A stretch of DNA of 64,000 nt from an uncultured SAR86 cluster bacterium (GCA_902542325.1 CACBUE010000006.1:1-64000); one strand, 5' to 3'. Shown: positions 8,460 to 17,959, counted from the stretch's first letter. Made by a program: numbers and translations. Notes: generated from the letters alone by a model not told the origin.

Positions 8460-9344
8460 ATGGACAGAAAAGATATAGATCAACAATCTAAAAAAGATTT
8501 CTCAAGTAAGATTAACGAGCAAGTAGGAAGAACTTCTAGCAGAGAGTTAACTCTCACGAAGTATATGACTGAAGAACAGAAAAAAAGTTGGAATGATTCA
8601 GGCTATATTTTAATACCTAATTTTGTTGATGAGAACTTCTGTAATGAGATGAATGATGAAGTGATAAGCATTATAAAATCTATTGTTCCTGAGGATAGTG
8701 CTTTTAGTCACGCCTATGCGGGAGATGGTCACATAGCGATAAGAGAAATGAAACCCAGTAAAAATGCCACTAGCATTGAGGATGAAATATCCAAGCTCTT
8801 TAGAATTCACTCAAAAGGTGTTTTTAACTCATTTATCAAAGATGAGACCTTGTGCAATCTATTGGAAGATATAATTGGACCTGATATAGATTGTTTTTTA
8901 AGCCAATTTATATTCAAGAATCCAGGCGCATGGGGACAACCCTGGCATCAAGATTCTTCTTATTTTCCTTTCGACAGAGAACCGCAAGTTGCGGCTTGGT
9001 TAGCAACAAGCGAAGCGACACTAGATAATGGATGTCTAGTAGTTCTTCCTGGTTCACATCATGAACATCTTCATGAACACCTTCCGGATGATAGAAAAGA
9101 ATCAAATTATGGATATACCGAAATAAAGGATCATGATTTCAGTGATGAAATACCCATGACTTTAAATAAAGGGGATTTATTATTGTTTCACAGCTTCCTA
9201 ATGCATAAATCCTATGACAATAAGTCTGATTCTAGAAGAACAGCAATGGTTTATCATTTTGCTGAAACCGGCACTGATTATGGAGCTATTGATAGTCCAA
9301 CCAATGAATGGATCTCTATTAGAGGTCGTGGACTAAATGCTTAG
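8460..9344 (+). CDS. Phytanoyl-CoA dioxygenase (PhyH) family protein, second copy
   Basis: PhyH-family Fe(II)/2-oxoglutarate dioxygenase, 294 residues. The HxD motif lies in QPWHQDSSYFP and the distal His in LFHSFLMHKSYDN, followed by the arginine pair SRRTAMVYHF. It is only distantly similar to the PhyH protein at 4525-5376, so it is not a recent duplicate. Its last 8 bp overlap the start of the DUF3604 gene; the two therefore form an operon and may act on one substrate. Confidence 0.86.
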   Translation: MDRKDIDQQSKKDFSSKINEQVGRTSSRELTLTKYMTEEQKKSWNDSGYILIPNFVDENFCNEMNDEVISIIKSIVPEDSAFSHAYAGDGHIAIREMKPSKNATSIEDEISKLFRIHSKGVFNSFIKDETLCNLLEDIIGPDIDCFLSQFIFKNPGAWGQPWHQDSSYFPFDREPQVAAWLATSEATLDNGCLVVLPGSHHEHLHEHLPDDRKESNYGYTEIKDHDFSDEIPMTLNKGDLLLFHSFLMHKSYDNKSDSRRTAMVYHFAETGTDYGAIDSPTNEWISIRGRGLNA

Positions 9345-11425
9345 AGTCTTAAAATTAATAGGATTAGTTTTAAGTCCTTTTCTTTTAATTTTTATCTACG
9401 TCTCTATTTCCTCTTCGGGCCTAGTCGGCAATCTTCCTGAAGATGGAGAATTAGTCTATTCCCCAAGACCGGTTGAGAATGTTCCATTAAGTGAAAAGCA
9501 AATATTCTTTGGTGATTTGCATGTTCACACTACGTTTTCACAAGATGCTTTTCTCTTCAGCTTACCCATGCTTCAGGGAGAAGGAGTTCATCCTCCGGCT
9601 GATGCATGTAATTTTGCACGTTTTTGCTCCTCTTTAGATTTTTTTTCAATTACTGATCACGCAGAAGGTATGACTAAGAAAATGTGGCAAGATTCCTTAG
9701 AATCTATGAGGAACTGTGATTCTATTTCGGATGAAAACAATAAGGATCTGGTTGTTTTTGCCGGTTGGGAATGGACACAAATGGGGGCTAATCCACAAAC
9801 CCATTATGCTCATAAAAATGTAATCCTTAGAGATTTAAATAATGTTCCTGATGTACCTATTGGAGCAGGCCTTACCGGTCTTGATTTGTTGATTGAAAAT
9901 GGCCTGACACCTTTTTTACCCTTAGTGGCTGATTTCCCCCCGGAGGCAATTGATTTTGATTTTCTAAAATTTAGAGATGAATCCTATTCGATCCCATTTT
10001 GTGATCAGGAGAGGAATTTAAATGAGGAATGTAAGGAAAGGGCCGAAACTCCTAAAGAATTATTTAGTAAACTTGATGAGCTAGGTTTAGAGGCAATTGT
10101 CATACCGCATGGGACAACATGGGGAATTCACTCTCCAGCGAATTCTAGTATGAGCTCTCAACTTTATGATGGTAATCATGATCCAGATAAACAAAGACTT
10201 ATGGAAGTATATTCGGGTCATGGAAATTCAGAAATATATCAAAAGTTTCTTCATGCTGAAGAAATTTCTCCAGGAATATTCAAATGCCCTCCTCCAACAG
10301 ATAACTTTGAGCCTTGTTGCTGGAGGGCGGGAATAATAGTTAATGAGCAATGTAAAAAGGAAACTGGTGTTGCATGTGTAGATAAAGCAAATGATATTAA
10401 AGAACAATTTGCTAATAATGCCTCAGGATTATTAAGATTTGGTCTAGTTGAAAATGCAACAGAAGAAGATTGGAATCAATGTGGACAACTAAAAGATTCT
10501 TTTCTTCCAGCCTATACCTATAGGCCTGCTATGAGCTCTCAAGCTGCATTAGCATCTCAAATTAATACAGGTGGAGTCTTAAATTCCTTTAAATTAGGTC
10601 TCATAGGATCTACGGATAATCACAAGGCCAGGGCTGGAGCTGGTTATAAAGAATTTGCAAGAAAATCGATGGGAGATTCTTGGGGAGCTAAAGATAATTT
10701 AACTTGGATATTACCTCCTGAACGGGGGTGCATCTTTTTATTCAACAGGTGGCTTGGTTGCAGTTCATGCCGATAGACTGGATAGAAACAAAATTTATGA
10801 TTCTTTGTATGAGAGAGAAGTATATGCAACATCGGGTGAAAGAATCTTACTTTGGTTTAATTTAATTAATGGTCAGGAAGAAGTTCCTATGGGAAGTGAA
10901 TTAGCTCTTTCTGAGAATCCATTTTTTGAAGTAAGAGCTGTCGGATCCTATAAACAGCTTCCTGGGTGTCCTGATTATGTAAATAATTCTATGTCAAAAG
11001 AAGAAATAGAACGTCTATGTTTAAATGAGTGCTATAACCCAACTAATGAAAGAAATTTAATAGATAGAATTGAGGTTATTAAAATTACACCTACCGAAAA
11101 GTTAGATGCTTTGGATAATGCTATTCAAGATCCATGGTTAATTTTTGACTGCAACGATACCGGCCAAGGTTGTTTGATTTCTTTCGAAGACAAACAATTT
11201 ATAAAAGATAAAGTAAGTTCGGTTTACTACATAAGAGCCATTCAAGAAGAAAGCCTTGCTGTAGGGGGAGATCCTCTTCGTTGCGAATATAACGAAGAGG
11301 GAGAATGTATAAAAATTAAACCCTGTTATGCAAGTGGACCTGAATTTGAACCTTCTGATGATTGTTTAGCTCCTATTGGAGAAAGGGCTTGGTCATCTCC
11401 AATTTTCTTAAACTATCTAAATTAA
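9337..11425 (+). pseudogene. DUF3604 protein gene interrupted by a frameshift
   Basis: A DUF3604 (PHP-like metallohydrolase) protein split over two frames. Frame 1 (9337-10776) gives a hydrophobic leader, the metal site GDLHVHTTFSQDAF, ITDHAEG and GLIGSTDNHKARAG, then runs into an unrelated tail. Frame 2 resumes the family C-terminus (YSTGGLVAVHA..., then REVYATSGERILLWF) and ends at 11425. The break falls in a five-G run at 10724-10728; removing one G joins the halves as PERGASFYSTGG. It is either a one-base sequencing or assembly error or a recent mutation. The rest of the frame is undamaged, which favours error or a very recent event. Confidence 0.85.
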
Positions 11426-11434
11426 AGCTAAAGG

Positions 11435-11440
11435 TATAAT
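11435..11440 (+). promoter_or_regulatory. Candidate -10 box upstream of pyrB
   Basis: A perfect TATAAT sits 26 bp upstream of the pyrB start, in the 40-bp gap after the DUF3604 gene. No good -35 hexamer is visible at standard spacing, so this is a partial promoter match only. If real, the pyrB leader would be about 20 nt. Confidence 0.4.
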
Positions 11441-11465
11441 ATGCCATCTCAAAAGTTAAAAGTAG

Positions 11466-12479
11466 ATGGATTTTAGAGGCAACCACATCCTTTCTATAGA
11501 TCAATTCGATCGTAAGGGCATAGAAAAATTATTCTCTGTTGCAGACAAATTAGAGCCTTTCGCTTCCAAAGAAAAAATAACAAGAGTCCTCGAAGGCGCA
11601 ATCCTAGGAAATATGTTCTTTGAGCCTAGTACAAGAACTAGGATAAGCTTCGGAGCCTCATTCAACTTGCTCGGAGGAAATGTTAGAGAAATCACAGAAG
11701 TTGGAAGCTCTTCCCTAGCTAAAGGTGAATCTCTTGCAGATACAGCTCAAGTTCTCAGTGGATATAGCGATATTATAGTTATGCGACATCCTGAAAATGG
11801 ATCTGTAAAACGGTTTGCAAATTCAAGTAGAGTTCCGGTGATAAATGCTGGGGATGGATCAAATGAGCATCCCTCTCAAGCTCTTCTAGATCTCTATACT
11901 ATTCAAAAAGAACTGTCAGAGAATAACAAATCTTTAGACGGTCTTAGAATCGCCTTAGTGGGAGATTTAAAGTATGGCAGAGCAGTTCACTCACTATGTA
12001 AAATTCTCTCTTTTTACTCTAATGTAAAATTAAATCTTATTTCTCCAAAAGAGCTAAAACTCCCACCAGAGTTATTAAATCAGCTAAATGAAGCGGGTCT
12101 AAATCTATCTGAGACTGAGAATCTTGAAGATGGCATATCTGAAGTTGATATTATTTATGTGACCAGAATTCAAGAAGAAAGATTTAAGAGTAAATCAGAT
12201 GCCAACAAATACAGAGGACTACTTAGCCTTAACCAGTCTATTTACACAGCTAATTGTGAACCTAATACTGTAATTATGCATCCCTTACCAAGAGACTCTA
12301 GAAGTGATGCAAATGAATTAGATAGAGACTTGTACGAAAATCCCAATCTAGCAATTTTTAGGCAGGCAGATAATGGAGTTGTAATTAGGATGGCCATGTT
12401 TGCTTTAGTTCTGGGAGTAGAGGACAAAATTGAAGGGTCTTCAAAATTAGTCAACTGGAAGGTGGGTCTAGATAGTTAG
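11466..12479 (+). CDS. pyrB: Aspartate carbamoyltransferase catalytic chain
   Basis: Catalyses carbamoyl phosphate + L-aspartate to N-carbamoyl-L-aspartate, the committed step of de novo pyrimidine synthesis, in the cytoplasm. Signatures are the carbamoyl-phosphate loop FFEPSTRTRISF, the GESLADTA segment, DGSNEHPSQALLDLYT and HPLPR near the C-terminus. At 337 residues it is a little longer than E. coli PyrB. No pyrI regulatory subunit follows; the 3' end overlaps the convergent transsulfuration gene by 4 bp. Confidence 0.95.
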   Translation: MDFRGNHILSIDQFDRKGIEKLFSVADKLEPFASKEKITRVLEGAILGNMFFEPSTRTRISFGASFNLLGGNVREITEVGSSSLAKGESLADTAQVLSGYSDIIVMRHPENGSVKRFANSSRVPVINAGDGSNEHPSQALLDLYTIQKELSENNKSLDGLRIALVGDLKYGRAVHSLCKILSFYSNVKLNLISPKELKLPPELLNQLNEAGLNLSETENLEDGISEVDIIYVTRIQEERFKSKSDANKYRGLLSLNQSIYTANCEPNTVIMHPLPRDSRSDANELDRDLYENPNLAIFRQADNGVVIRMAMFALVLGVEDKIEGSSKLVNWKVGLDS

Positions 12480-13642
12480 GTTAAAGAACTTTCTATATCT
12501 TCCAATAAATCGTCGATAGACTCTATACCTACTGAAAGCCTCACTAAACCATCACTTATTCCAATCTCTTCTCGAATTTCAGGTGGTATTGATGCATGAG
12601 TCATAATTGCTGGATGCTCAATGAGACTCTCTACTCCCCCTAAACTTTCTGCTAAAGAAAATAATTTTGTTTTTTCGAGGAAGTTGGTAGCACTTTCTAA
12701 ACCGCCTTTAATTACCACCGATATCATGCCTCCAAACCCATTCATTTGTTTCTTAGCAATATTATGTTGTGGATGACTTTCTAAACCAGGGTAAATTACC
12801 TTCTCGATTGAAGGATGGGACTCTAAAAAAACAGCAATATCCTGCGCATTTTTACAATGTCTCTCCATTCTAACCGGCAGGGTCTTCAAACTTCTCAATA
12901 ACAAAAATGAATCAAATGGATTCATAATTGAACCTACAGCATTTTGTAGATAGAGAATTTCGTTAGCCATTTTTTCTTTATCTGGTGAACAAACTACAAC
13001 TCCTCCTATTAAGTCCGAATGACCATTCAAGTACTTAGTAGCAGAATGAACGACAATATCAAAACCTAGTTCTATGGGGTTCTGAACGAAAGGAGAGCAG
13101 AAAGTATTATCGCAAACTGAGATTAGGTTATGTTTTTTTGCAAAAGTAGAGATGGCAGATAAATCAGCAATTTTAAGAAGAGGATTTGTAGGACTCTCAA
13201 CCCAAATCATTTTCGTCTTATCATTAATTGATGCTTCAAGGTTACTTAGATCGCTTAAATCACAAAATGTAAAATCGAGTCCAGCAGAACGTTTTCTTAC
13301 ATTCTCAAAAAGTCTATAAGTTCCCCCATACAAATCATCCATTGCAATCACATGATCACCAGCATCTAATAGTTCTAATACAGTTGCACTTGCTGCCATA
13401 CCGGAAGCAAAAGCATATCCAAAAGTACTTCCCTCTAAATCGGCTATACAAGATTCAAGTGCTTTACGAGTTGGGTTAGTGCTTCTTGAATAATCATAGC
13501 CTTTGTGAACCCCTGGACTTTCTTGCACATAAGTGGAGCTAGTATAAATAGGAGTCATTATTGCGCCAGTGGTTGGATCAGGTTCCTGTCCAGAATGAAT
13601 AGCTCTTGTTTCAAACCCTTGTTTATTCTTTTTTACAGTCAT
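12476..13642 (-). CDS. Cystathionine gamma-lyase/synthase (PLP enzyme)
   Basis: Cys/Met-metabolism PLP-dependent enzyme, 388 residues. Visible are YDYSRSTNPTRKALE, the phosphate-binding FASGMAAS, DNTFCSPF and the PLP lysine in HSATKYLNGHSD. Sequence alone does not separate gamma-lyase from gamma-synthase. It directly follows a cystathionine beta-synthase gene (5-bp gap, same strand), which favours the lyase reaction: cystathionine to cysteine, 2-oxobutyrate and ammonia in reverse transsulfuration. Confidence 0.88.
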   Translation of the reverse strand: MTVKKNKQGFETRAIHSGQEPDPTTGAIMTPIYTSSTYVQESPGVHKGYDYSRSTNPTRKALESCIADLEGSTFGYAFASGMAASATVLELLDAGDHVIAMDDLYGGTYRLFENVRKRSAGLDFTFCDLSDLSNLEASINDKTKMIWVESPTNPLLKIADLSAISTFAKKHNLISVCDNTFCSPFVQNPIELGFDIVVHSATKYLNGHSDLIGGVVVCSPDKEKMANEILYLQNAVGSIMNPFDSFLLLRSLKTLPVRMERHCKNAQDIAVFLESHPSIEKVIYPGLESHPQHNIAKKQMNGFGGMISVVIKGGLESATNFLEKTKLFSLAESLGGVESLIEHPAIMTHASIPPEIREEIGISDGLVRLSVGIESIDDLLEDIESSLT

Positions 13643-13647
13643 AAAAA

Positions 13648-15033
13648 CTATTTAAATTTATTACGATAGTAATTAATTAAATCTACTTTAGTTACAAAAC
13701 CTATAAAAGTTTCATCATCATAAATTATGGCTACTTTTCCCTCAGAAAGAATTGAAAGTAATTCATCTTTGGATGCATCAAATTGTAATGTATCTAATTT
13801 ATCCATCATGTAATCAGAAACATTATTAGAGAAAGAAGATTGATCTTTACTGACAGTAAAAAGCAAATCTTCCTCATCGAGAATACCCATTAACTTATTG
13901 TTATTCATAACCGGGATTTGAGATACGTCTGATGCTCTCATTCTATTATATGCAACAAGCAGAGAATCAGTTTCGTTCACACTTATCATTTCTCCTTTAT
14001 CAGCTCTTCTGTTGATTAAATCCCTTAAATCTCCATAGGTCTCCATATCCAGGAGATTGTTGTCCTGCAACCAGGCCTTATTAAAAGCTTTTGATAAATA
14101 TTTGTTACCCGTGTCACATATAAAGGTCACCACATTTTTGTGTTCCTTTTGCTTACGACACCACTTTGCCGCAGCAGCTACCAAAGTTCCTGTTGAAGAT
14201 CCGCCTAAGATACCTTCTTCTTTTAAAATAATTTGTAAGACTTCAAAAGCTTCTTTATCTGAGACTGTTTCAGCATCATCCATAAGAGAGACCTCGAATG
14301 TATCTGGAATGAAATCCTCTCCTACACCCTCTACAAGCCAGCTTCCGCCATCGTAATTATATTCGCCTTTAAGAACTGCATCTGAAATTATGGAACCTTC
14401 AGGATCGGCTGCAACCATGCAGATAGATGGATCTTTAGACTTGAAGAACTCTGCAAGCCCTGTAAGTGTTCCACCAGAGCCTACCCCTGCTACTACTGCA
14501 TCAATATTCCCTTGCATTTGCTCCCATATTTCAGGTGCTGTGGTTGTCCTGTGAGCAGTTGGATTAGCAGGATTGCCAAATTGATTTGCAAGAAATGCTC
14601 CTGGTGTTTCTTGGGCTAACTTCCTAGCCATATCTTGATAATATTCAGGATGACCTTCCGGAACATCAGATCTTGTTAAAATTATCTCAGCGCCAAGCCC
14701 CTCGAGGTGTAAGATTTTTTCTCTACTCATCTTGTCTGGAATTACCAAAATAATTTTATAACCTTTTAACGCAGCTATTAATGCTAACCCAATTCCAGTA
14801 TTACCTGCTGTTGCTTCTATAATTGTTCCACCGGGTTTAAGTTCACCCGACTTCTCTGCTTCCTCAATAATAGAAAGACCGACTCTATCTTTTATGGATC
14901 CTCCAGGATTATTTAATTCTAACTTCACATAAAGGTCACAAGGCCCTGTATCAAGAGACTTCAATTTCATCATAGGTGTATTACCTATTAGATCTAAAAG
15001 GGAGTCATTCACGTCCATATTCATAAGGTGCAA
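13648..15033 (-). CDS. Cystathionine beta-synthase with C-terminal CBS pair
   Basis: PLP-dependent fold-type II enzyme condensing homocysteine and serine to cystathionine. The catalytic domain (about 1-320) has the PLP lysine in NNPGGSIKDRVG, the ATAGNTGIG loop, and GSGGTLTG and GGSSTGT phosphate-binding loops. Residues about 335-460 form two CBS modules (RASDVSQIPVMNN...), the classic regulatory region that binds AdoMet or adenine nucleotides. With the downstream gamma-lyase it makes cysteine from homocysteine. The start may be at the internal Met4 or Met6, but the family motif LLDLIGNTPM places it close to the given start. Confidence 0.9.
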   Translation of the reverse strand: MHLMNMDVNDSLLDLIGNTPMMKLKSLDTGPCDLYVKLELNNPGGSIKDRVGLSIIEEAEKSGELKPGGTIIEATAGNTGIGLALIAALKGYKIILVIPDKMSREKILHLEGLGAEIILTRSDVPEGHPEYYQDMARKLAQETPGAFLANQFGNPANPTAHRTTTAPEIWEQMQGNIDAVVAGVGSGGTLTGLAEFFKSKDPSICMVAADPEGSIISDAVLKGEYNYDGGSWLVEGVGEDFIPDTFEVSLMDDAETVSDKEAFEVLQIILKEEGILGGSSTGTLVAAAAKWCRKQKEHKNVVTFICDTGNKYLSKAFNKAWLQDNNLLDMETYGDLRDLINRRADKGEMISVNETDSLLVAYNRMRASDVSQIPVMNNNKLMGILDEEDLLFTVSKDQSSFSNNVSDYMMDKLDTLQFDASKDELLSILSEGKVAIIYDDETFIGFVTKVDLINYYRNKFK

Positions 15034-15084
15034 ATCTTACATTAATTCTTATAAAATGATATGTATCAATATAAGGATATGACT

Positions 15085-15927
15085 ATGGAAGAAATAAATT
15101 TAAAACAGAAAGAATTCTGGTCTGGTTCAGGTGGTGATGTTTGGGTAAACAAACAAAGTGAGATGGATATTATGCTTAATCCATTGGGAACTAAAGCAAT
15201 AAGTAAACTGGATTTAAGTGGAGTAACAAAAATAATAGATATTGGTTGTGGTTGTGGCGCAACTACTCTAGAAATTGCAAAGCAATTAGGAGGAGGAGAG
15301 GTCATAGGGGTAGACATATCCGAGCCTATGCTGTCTAGGGCAGCTAAAAATGCTTCTGATCAATCTTTATCTAATGCTAATTTTCAAGTTATAGATGTTC
15401 AAGTTGATGATATGCCATCGGATTTTGATATTGCCTTTTCTAGATTTGGCGTGATGTTTTTTGAAGATCCATACCAGGCATTTTCAAACATATGCAAATC
15501 TTTAAAAGAAAATGGTCAACTCAGTTTTGTATGTTGGCAAAATCCATCTTTAAATCCTTGGCAGAGTTTATCTCTACAAGTTATAAAAGAGTACCTAGAT
15601 CTTCCCTCTCCTCCTCCAAAGAGTCCTGGACCTTTTGCGTTTGAAGATAAAATTTATATTTCGGATATTCTCAATCAATCTAATTTTAAAGATATAGAGA
15701 TAGAAGATAATCAAGAAGACATTGTTATGTTTTCAGGAAAATCTATTGAAGAGGCTTGTGAAGACTACTTAACTATTAATCCTGTAGTAACTGAAATGCT
15801 TAAAAATTCAAAAAAAGAACTGAAAGATGAAATTCTTAAAGCATTAATTCTTAAGTTTTCAGAGTTTCACAATGGCGATGGGCTGTTGTTTCCAAGTGCA
15901 ACTTGGATAGTTACAGCAAGAAAGTAG
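15085..15927 (+). CDS. Class I SAM-dependent methyltransferase
   Basis: A 280-residue methyltransferase with motif I IIDIGCGCGATTLEIAK, an acidic residue after strand 2 (VIGVDISEPML) and the post-motif region FDIAFSRFGVMFF. The substrate is unknown; it resembles the UbiE/Methyltransf_11-25 group. Upstream ATGs at 15061 and 15079 are in frame, but an AAGGA at 15073-15077 is ideally spaced (7 nt) from the ATG at 15085, so I chose that start. It is divergent from the cystathionine beta-synthase gene. Confidence 0.83.
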   Translation: MEEINLKQKEFWSGSGGDVWVNKQSEMDIMLNPLGTKAISKLDLSGVTKIIDIGCGCGATTLEIAKQLGGGEVIGVDISEPMLSRAAKNASDQSLSNANFQVIDVQVDDMPSDFDIAFSRFGVMFFEDPYQAFSNICKSLKENGQLSFVCWQNPSLNPWQSLSLQVIKEYLDLPSPPPKSPGPFAFEDKIYISDILNQSNFKDIEIEDNQEDIVMFSGKSIEEACEDYLTINPVVTEMLKNSKKELKDEILKALILKFSEFHNGDGLLFPSATWIVTARK

Positions 15928-16007
15928 CAATTGTTCGTTTTTTATACAAAAGAATTTGCGTTTGCACTAAATTAGATCGAATTGCGTTGATAAGGAAATA
16001 AAAGGTT

Positions 16008-16023
16008 TGGCATAGAGATTGCA
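16008..16023 (+). promoter_or_regulatory. Candidate sigma-54 (-24/-12) promoter
   Basis: TGGCATAGAGATTGCA matches the sigma-54 consensus, with the invariant GG (16009-16010) and GC (16021-16022) elements separated by exactly 10 bp. The predicted start is near 16034, directly before the ATG of a 39-residue reading frame. In AT-rich DNA such a match can arise by chance, and I see no enhancer site or activator gene nearby. Confidence 0.35.
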
Positions 16024-16034
16024 TAGTTTCAGGT

Positions 16035-16154
16035 ATGGAAACTAAAAAAACTTTAAAACTTAAAACCCTCGGCAAAATAGGAAAAGAAATCAGCTATTTC
16101 ATTCCTTTGGTAATGGGAGTCTATTTCATAGCAAGCTTTGTAAGCTCGACCTAA
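16035..16154 (+). CDS. Possible 39-residue membrane peptide
   Basis: Short reading frame beginning METKKTLKLKTLGKIG and continuing into one hydrophobic segment (YFIPLVMGVYFIASFVSS). A basic N-terminus followed by a single transmembrane helix is typical of bacterial small membrane proteins. There is no clear ribosome site; the putative sigma-54 start would give a nearly leaderless mRNA. It lies in the otherwise empty gap between the methyltransferase and VOC genes. Unrecognised; could be non-coding. Confidence 0.38.
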   Translation: METKKTLKLKTLGKIGKEISYFIPLVMGVYFIASFVSST

Positions 16155-16158
16155 GCTT

Positions 16159-16293
16159 ATGTCTGCTGAAATAACGCCAAACAATACCAAAAAGAAATGG
16201 GGTATTGAAATGAGTGATTCGTTAAGAACTACACTCACAATAAGAATATTACTCGCTTATGTAATATTCGATACTATTTCTGATCTTCTATAA
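16159..16293 (+). CDS. Possible 44-residue membrane peptide
   Basis: Short reading frame 4 bp after the 39-residue frame: a polar, basic N-terminus (MSAEITPNNTKKKWGIE) then an amphipathic-to-hydrophobic segment (TIRILLAYVIFDTISDLL). No Shine-Dalgarno is visible. Its tandem position after another small membrane frame supports coding, but neither is recognised. The opposite strand also carries a 61-codon open frame here, which looks like a shadow. Confidence 0.35.
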   Translation: MSAEITPNNTKKKWGIEMSDSLRTTLTIRILLAYVIFDTISDLL

Positions 16294-16295
16294 AT

Positions 16296-16676
16296 CTAAC
16301 CAAACTTACAGATCGTAAGTTTGTTGCCGTCTAAGTCTCTGACATATCCACCATAAAAAATGGGCGCCCTTTGTCCTGGGGCACCTTCGTCTGAAGCTCC
16401 TAGAGATATAGCCTTTTCATAAAGAGCATTGACATCTTCTTCAGTTTCCATAGTAAAACCTACCATGCTTCCATTTCCAACAGTTGCCTCTTCACCATCG
16501 TAAGGCACAAATACTGCAAAATTTGTGTCGTCTCCTGGGATAGTCCAAAAAAAACTTCTTTCATTAGGTCCAAAGCTGGTTGCTCCCATATCTTCAAACA
16601 AAGCATCATAAAAGCTTTTTGCTCGTTCTAAATCATTAGTTCCAACTGTCACATATTTAGCTATTTTTCCCTTCAT
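16296..16676 (-). CDS. VOC-family (glyoxalase-like) protein
   Basis: A single vicinal-oxygen-chelate domain of 126 residues with two beta-alpha-beta-beta-beta repeats: KYVTVGTNDLERAKSFYDAL opens the first, SMVGFTMETEEDVNALYEKA the second, and DLDGNKLTICKF closes it. The family includes glyoxalases, dioxygenases and fosfomycin-type resistance proteins; the function here is unassigned. The ATG overlaps the end of the Msr fusion gene by 4 bp, so the two are co-transcribed. Confidence 0.8.
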   Translation of the reverse strand: MKGKIAKYVTVGTNDLERAKSFYDALFEDMGATSFGPNERSFFWTIPGDDTNFAVFVPYDGEEATVGNGSMVGFTMETEEDVNALYEKAISLGASDEGAPGQRAPIFYGGYVRDLDGNKLTICKFG

Positions 16677-17953
16677 ACCTTCTCCTTTATTTTTATCTTA
16701 TTGTATTCATCCCTAGTTAAGAATTCTAAAACTGTAGCATTAATACAGTATCTCGGTAAACCATTTGGCCCATCTGGAAATACATGACCTAAATGTATAT
16801 CCGAAGTAACAGATCTTATTTCAATCCTTCTCATTCCATAGCTATTATCTGCAAGTCTATATACAGAACCTTCAACAGGTCTCGTAAAAGATAACCAGCC
16901 TGTTCTAGAATTAAATCTATATTTTGTATCAAATAAAGGAGCACCGCTTAATTTATCAATGAAAACTCCGTCGGGTGTATTTTTGAAGATTTCGTATTCC
17001 TTACAATATCTTGCATCGGTACCTTCATTGAAAGCCACTCGATATGCCTCAGTATTTCCTAATTTAAATAGCCCCAGAGCCTGATAAAATTCTTTGGGAG
17101 ATAAGTAACCCTGATGTCCGAAAACTTCAGAACCTCTCTCTAAAAATAGTATGGTGGGCGTAGCCCATGTTGGAGTCTTTATAGCCAAACCCTCTAAGTT
17201 AGATGCATCTCTGTAAACTAAGGGTATCGTCCCTGCATATTCATTAGAAACATCTTCACGAAATTTTTGGCAATATGGGCAAAAACCTTCAGGTTCAATG
17301 ACGACTATACTCTTCCCAATCTTTAAAAGATTGTTGTCTTTTTTGGATTCATAATCATTCCTGGCAAACTTAATACCAGTTGAATGATCTGGACAATAAC
17401 CATTCGGATTCTTCTTTATATAGTCTTGATGAAAATTTTCTGCAACAAAGAACTGTGATAGAGGTTTTACGATTGTTTGAATGTCTCCGTATCCACCTTC
17501 TCTAAGCAATGTTTGATATTCCGCCATTAATTCCAAGATTTTGCTCTGCTGCGCCTCATCTGAATACAAAACTATTGATCTATATTGAGTTCCTATGTCA
17601 TTACCCTGCCTGTTTAGCTGAGTGGGATCATGAGATTCCAAATAATGAATTATTAATTCTTCAAGTGTGATCAAGTTTTTGTTGTAGGTAACCTCTACAA
17701 CCTCAGCATGATTATTTGGATTAAATTTATTAGAGAACTTTGTAATCTCTCTATAAGTTGGTCTTACCCCTTCACCATCAGCATAACCAGACACAGCATC
17801 CAAAACACCTTCTAGTGCTTCATAACCTTTCTCTGCCCCCCAAAAGCAACCAGAACCTAGTACGATTTTCTCTATATGGCTTGTAGATTCATTTTGAGAA
17901 GAAAATACAAGTATACTTACGAAGATAGTAAAAGTAGTAAGAAACTTTTTCAT
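16673..17953 (-). CDS. Exported MsrA-thioredoxin-MsrB fusion, methionine sulfoxide reductase
   Basis: A 426-residue protein with a signal peptide (about 1-22), so periplasmic. Domain 1 (about 28-190) is MsrA, with catalytic GSGCFWGAEKG. Domain 2 (about 205-295) is thioredoxin/glutaredoxin-like, with FCPYC. Domain 3 (about 300-420) is MsrB, with GWLSF, SDIHLGHVFPDGP and catalytic Cys in RYCIN. It would reduce both S- and R-methionine sulfoxide in exported proteins. The thioredoxin domain sits between the reductases rather than first as in Neisseria PilB. MsrB lacks the two CxxC zinc motifs. Downstream is the VOC gene. Confidence 0.87.
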   Translation of the reverse strand: MKKFLTTFTIFVSILVFSSQNESTSHIEKIVLGSGCFWGAEKGYEALEGVLDAVSGYADGEGVRPTYREITKFSNKFNPNNHAEVVEVTYNKNLITLEELIIHYLESHDPTQLNRQGNDIGTQYRSIVLYSDEAQQSKILELMAEYQTLLREGGYGDIQTIVKPLSQFFVAENFHQDYIKKNPNGYCPDHSTGIKFARNDYESKKDNNLLKIGKSIVVIEPEGFCPYCQKFREDVSNEYAGTIPLVYRDASNLEGLAIKTPTWATPTILFLERGSEVFGHQGYLSPKEFYQALGLFKLGNTEAYRVAFNEGTDARYCKEYEIFKNTPDGVFIDKLSGAPLFDTKYRFNSRTGWLSFTRPVEGSVYRLADNSYGMRRIEIRSVTSDIHLGHVFPDGPNGLPRYCINATVLEFLTRDEYNKIKIKEKV

Positions 17954-17959
17954 CTTTAA

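Noticed and set aside
14057-14356. Plus-strand 99-codon frame
   Set aside because: Shadow of the cystathionine beta-synthase gene; no family resemblance.
16053-16238. Minus-strand 61-codon frame in the gap
   Set aside because: No start signal and no recognisable content; the plus-strand small frames look more protein-like.
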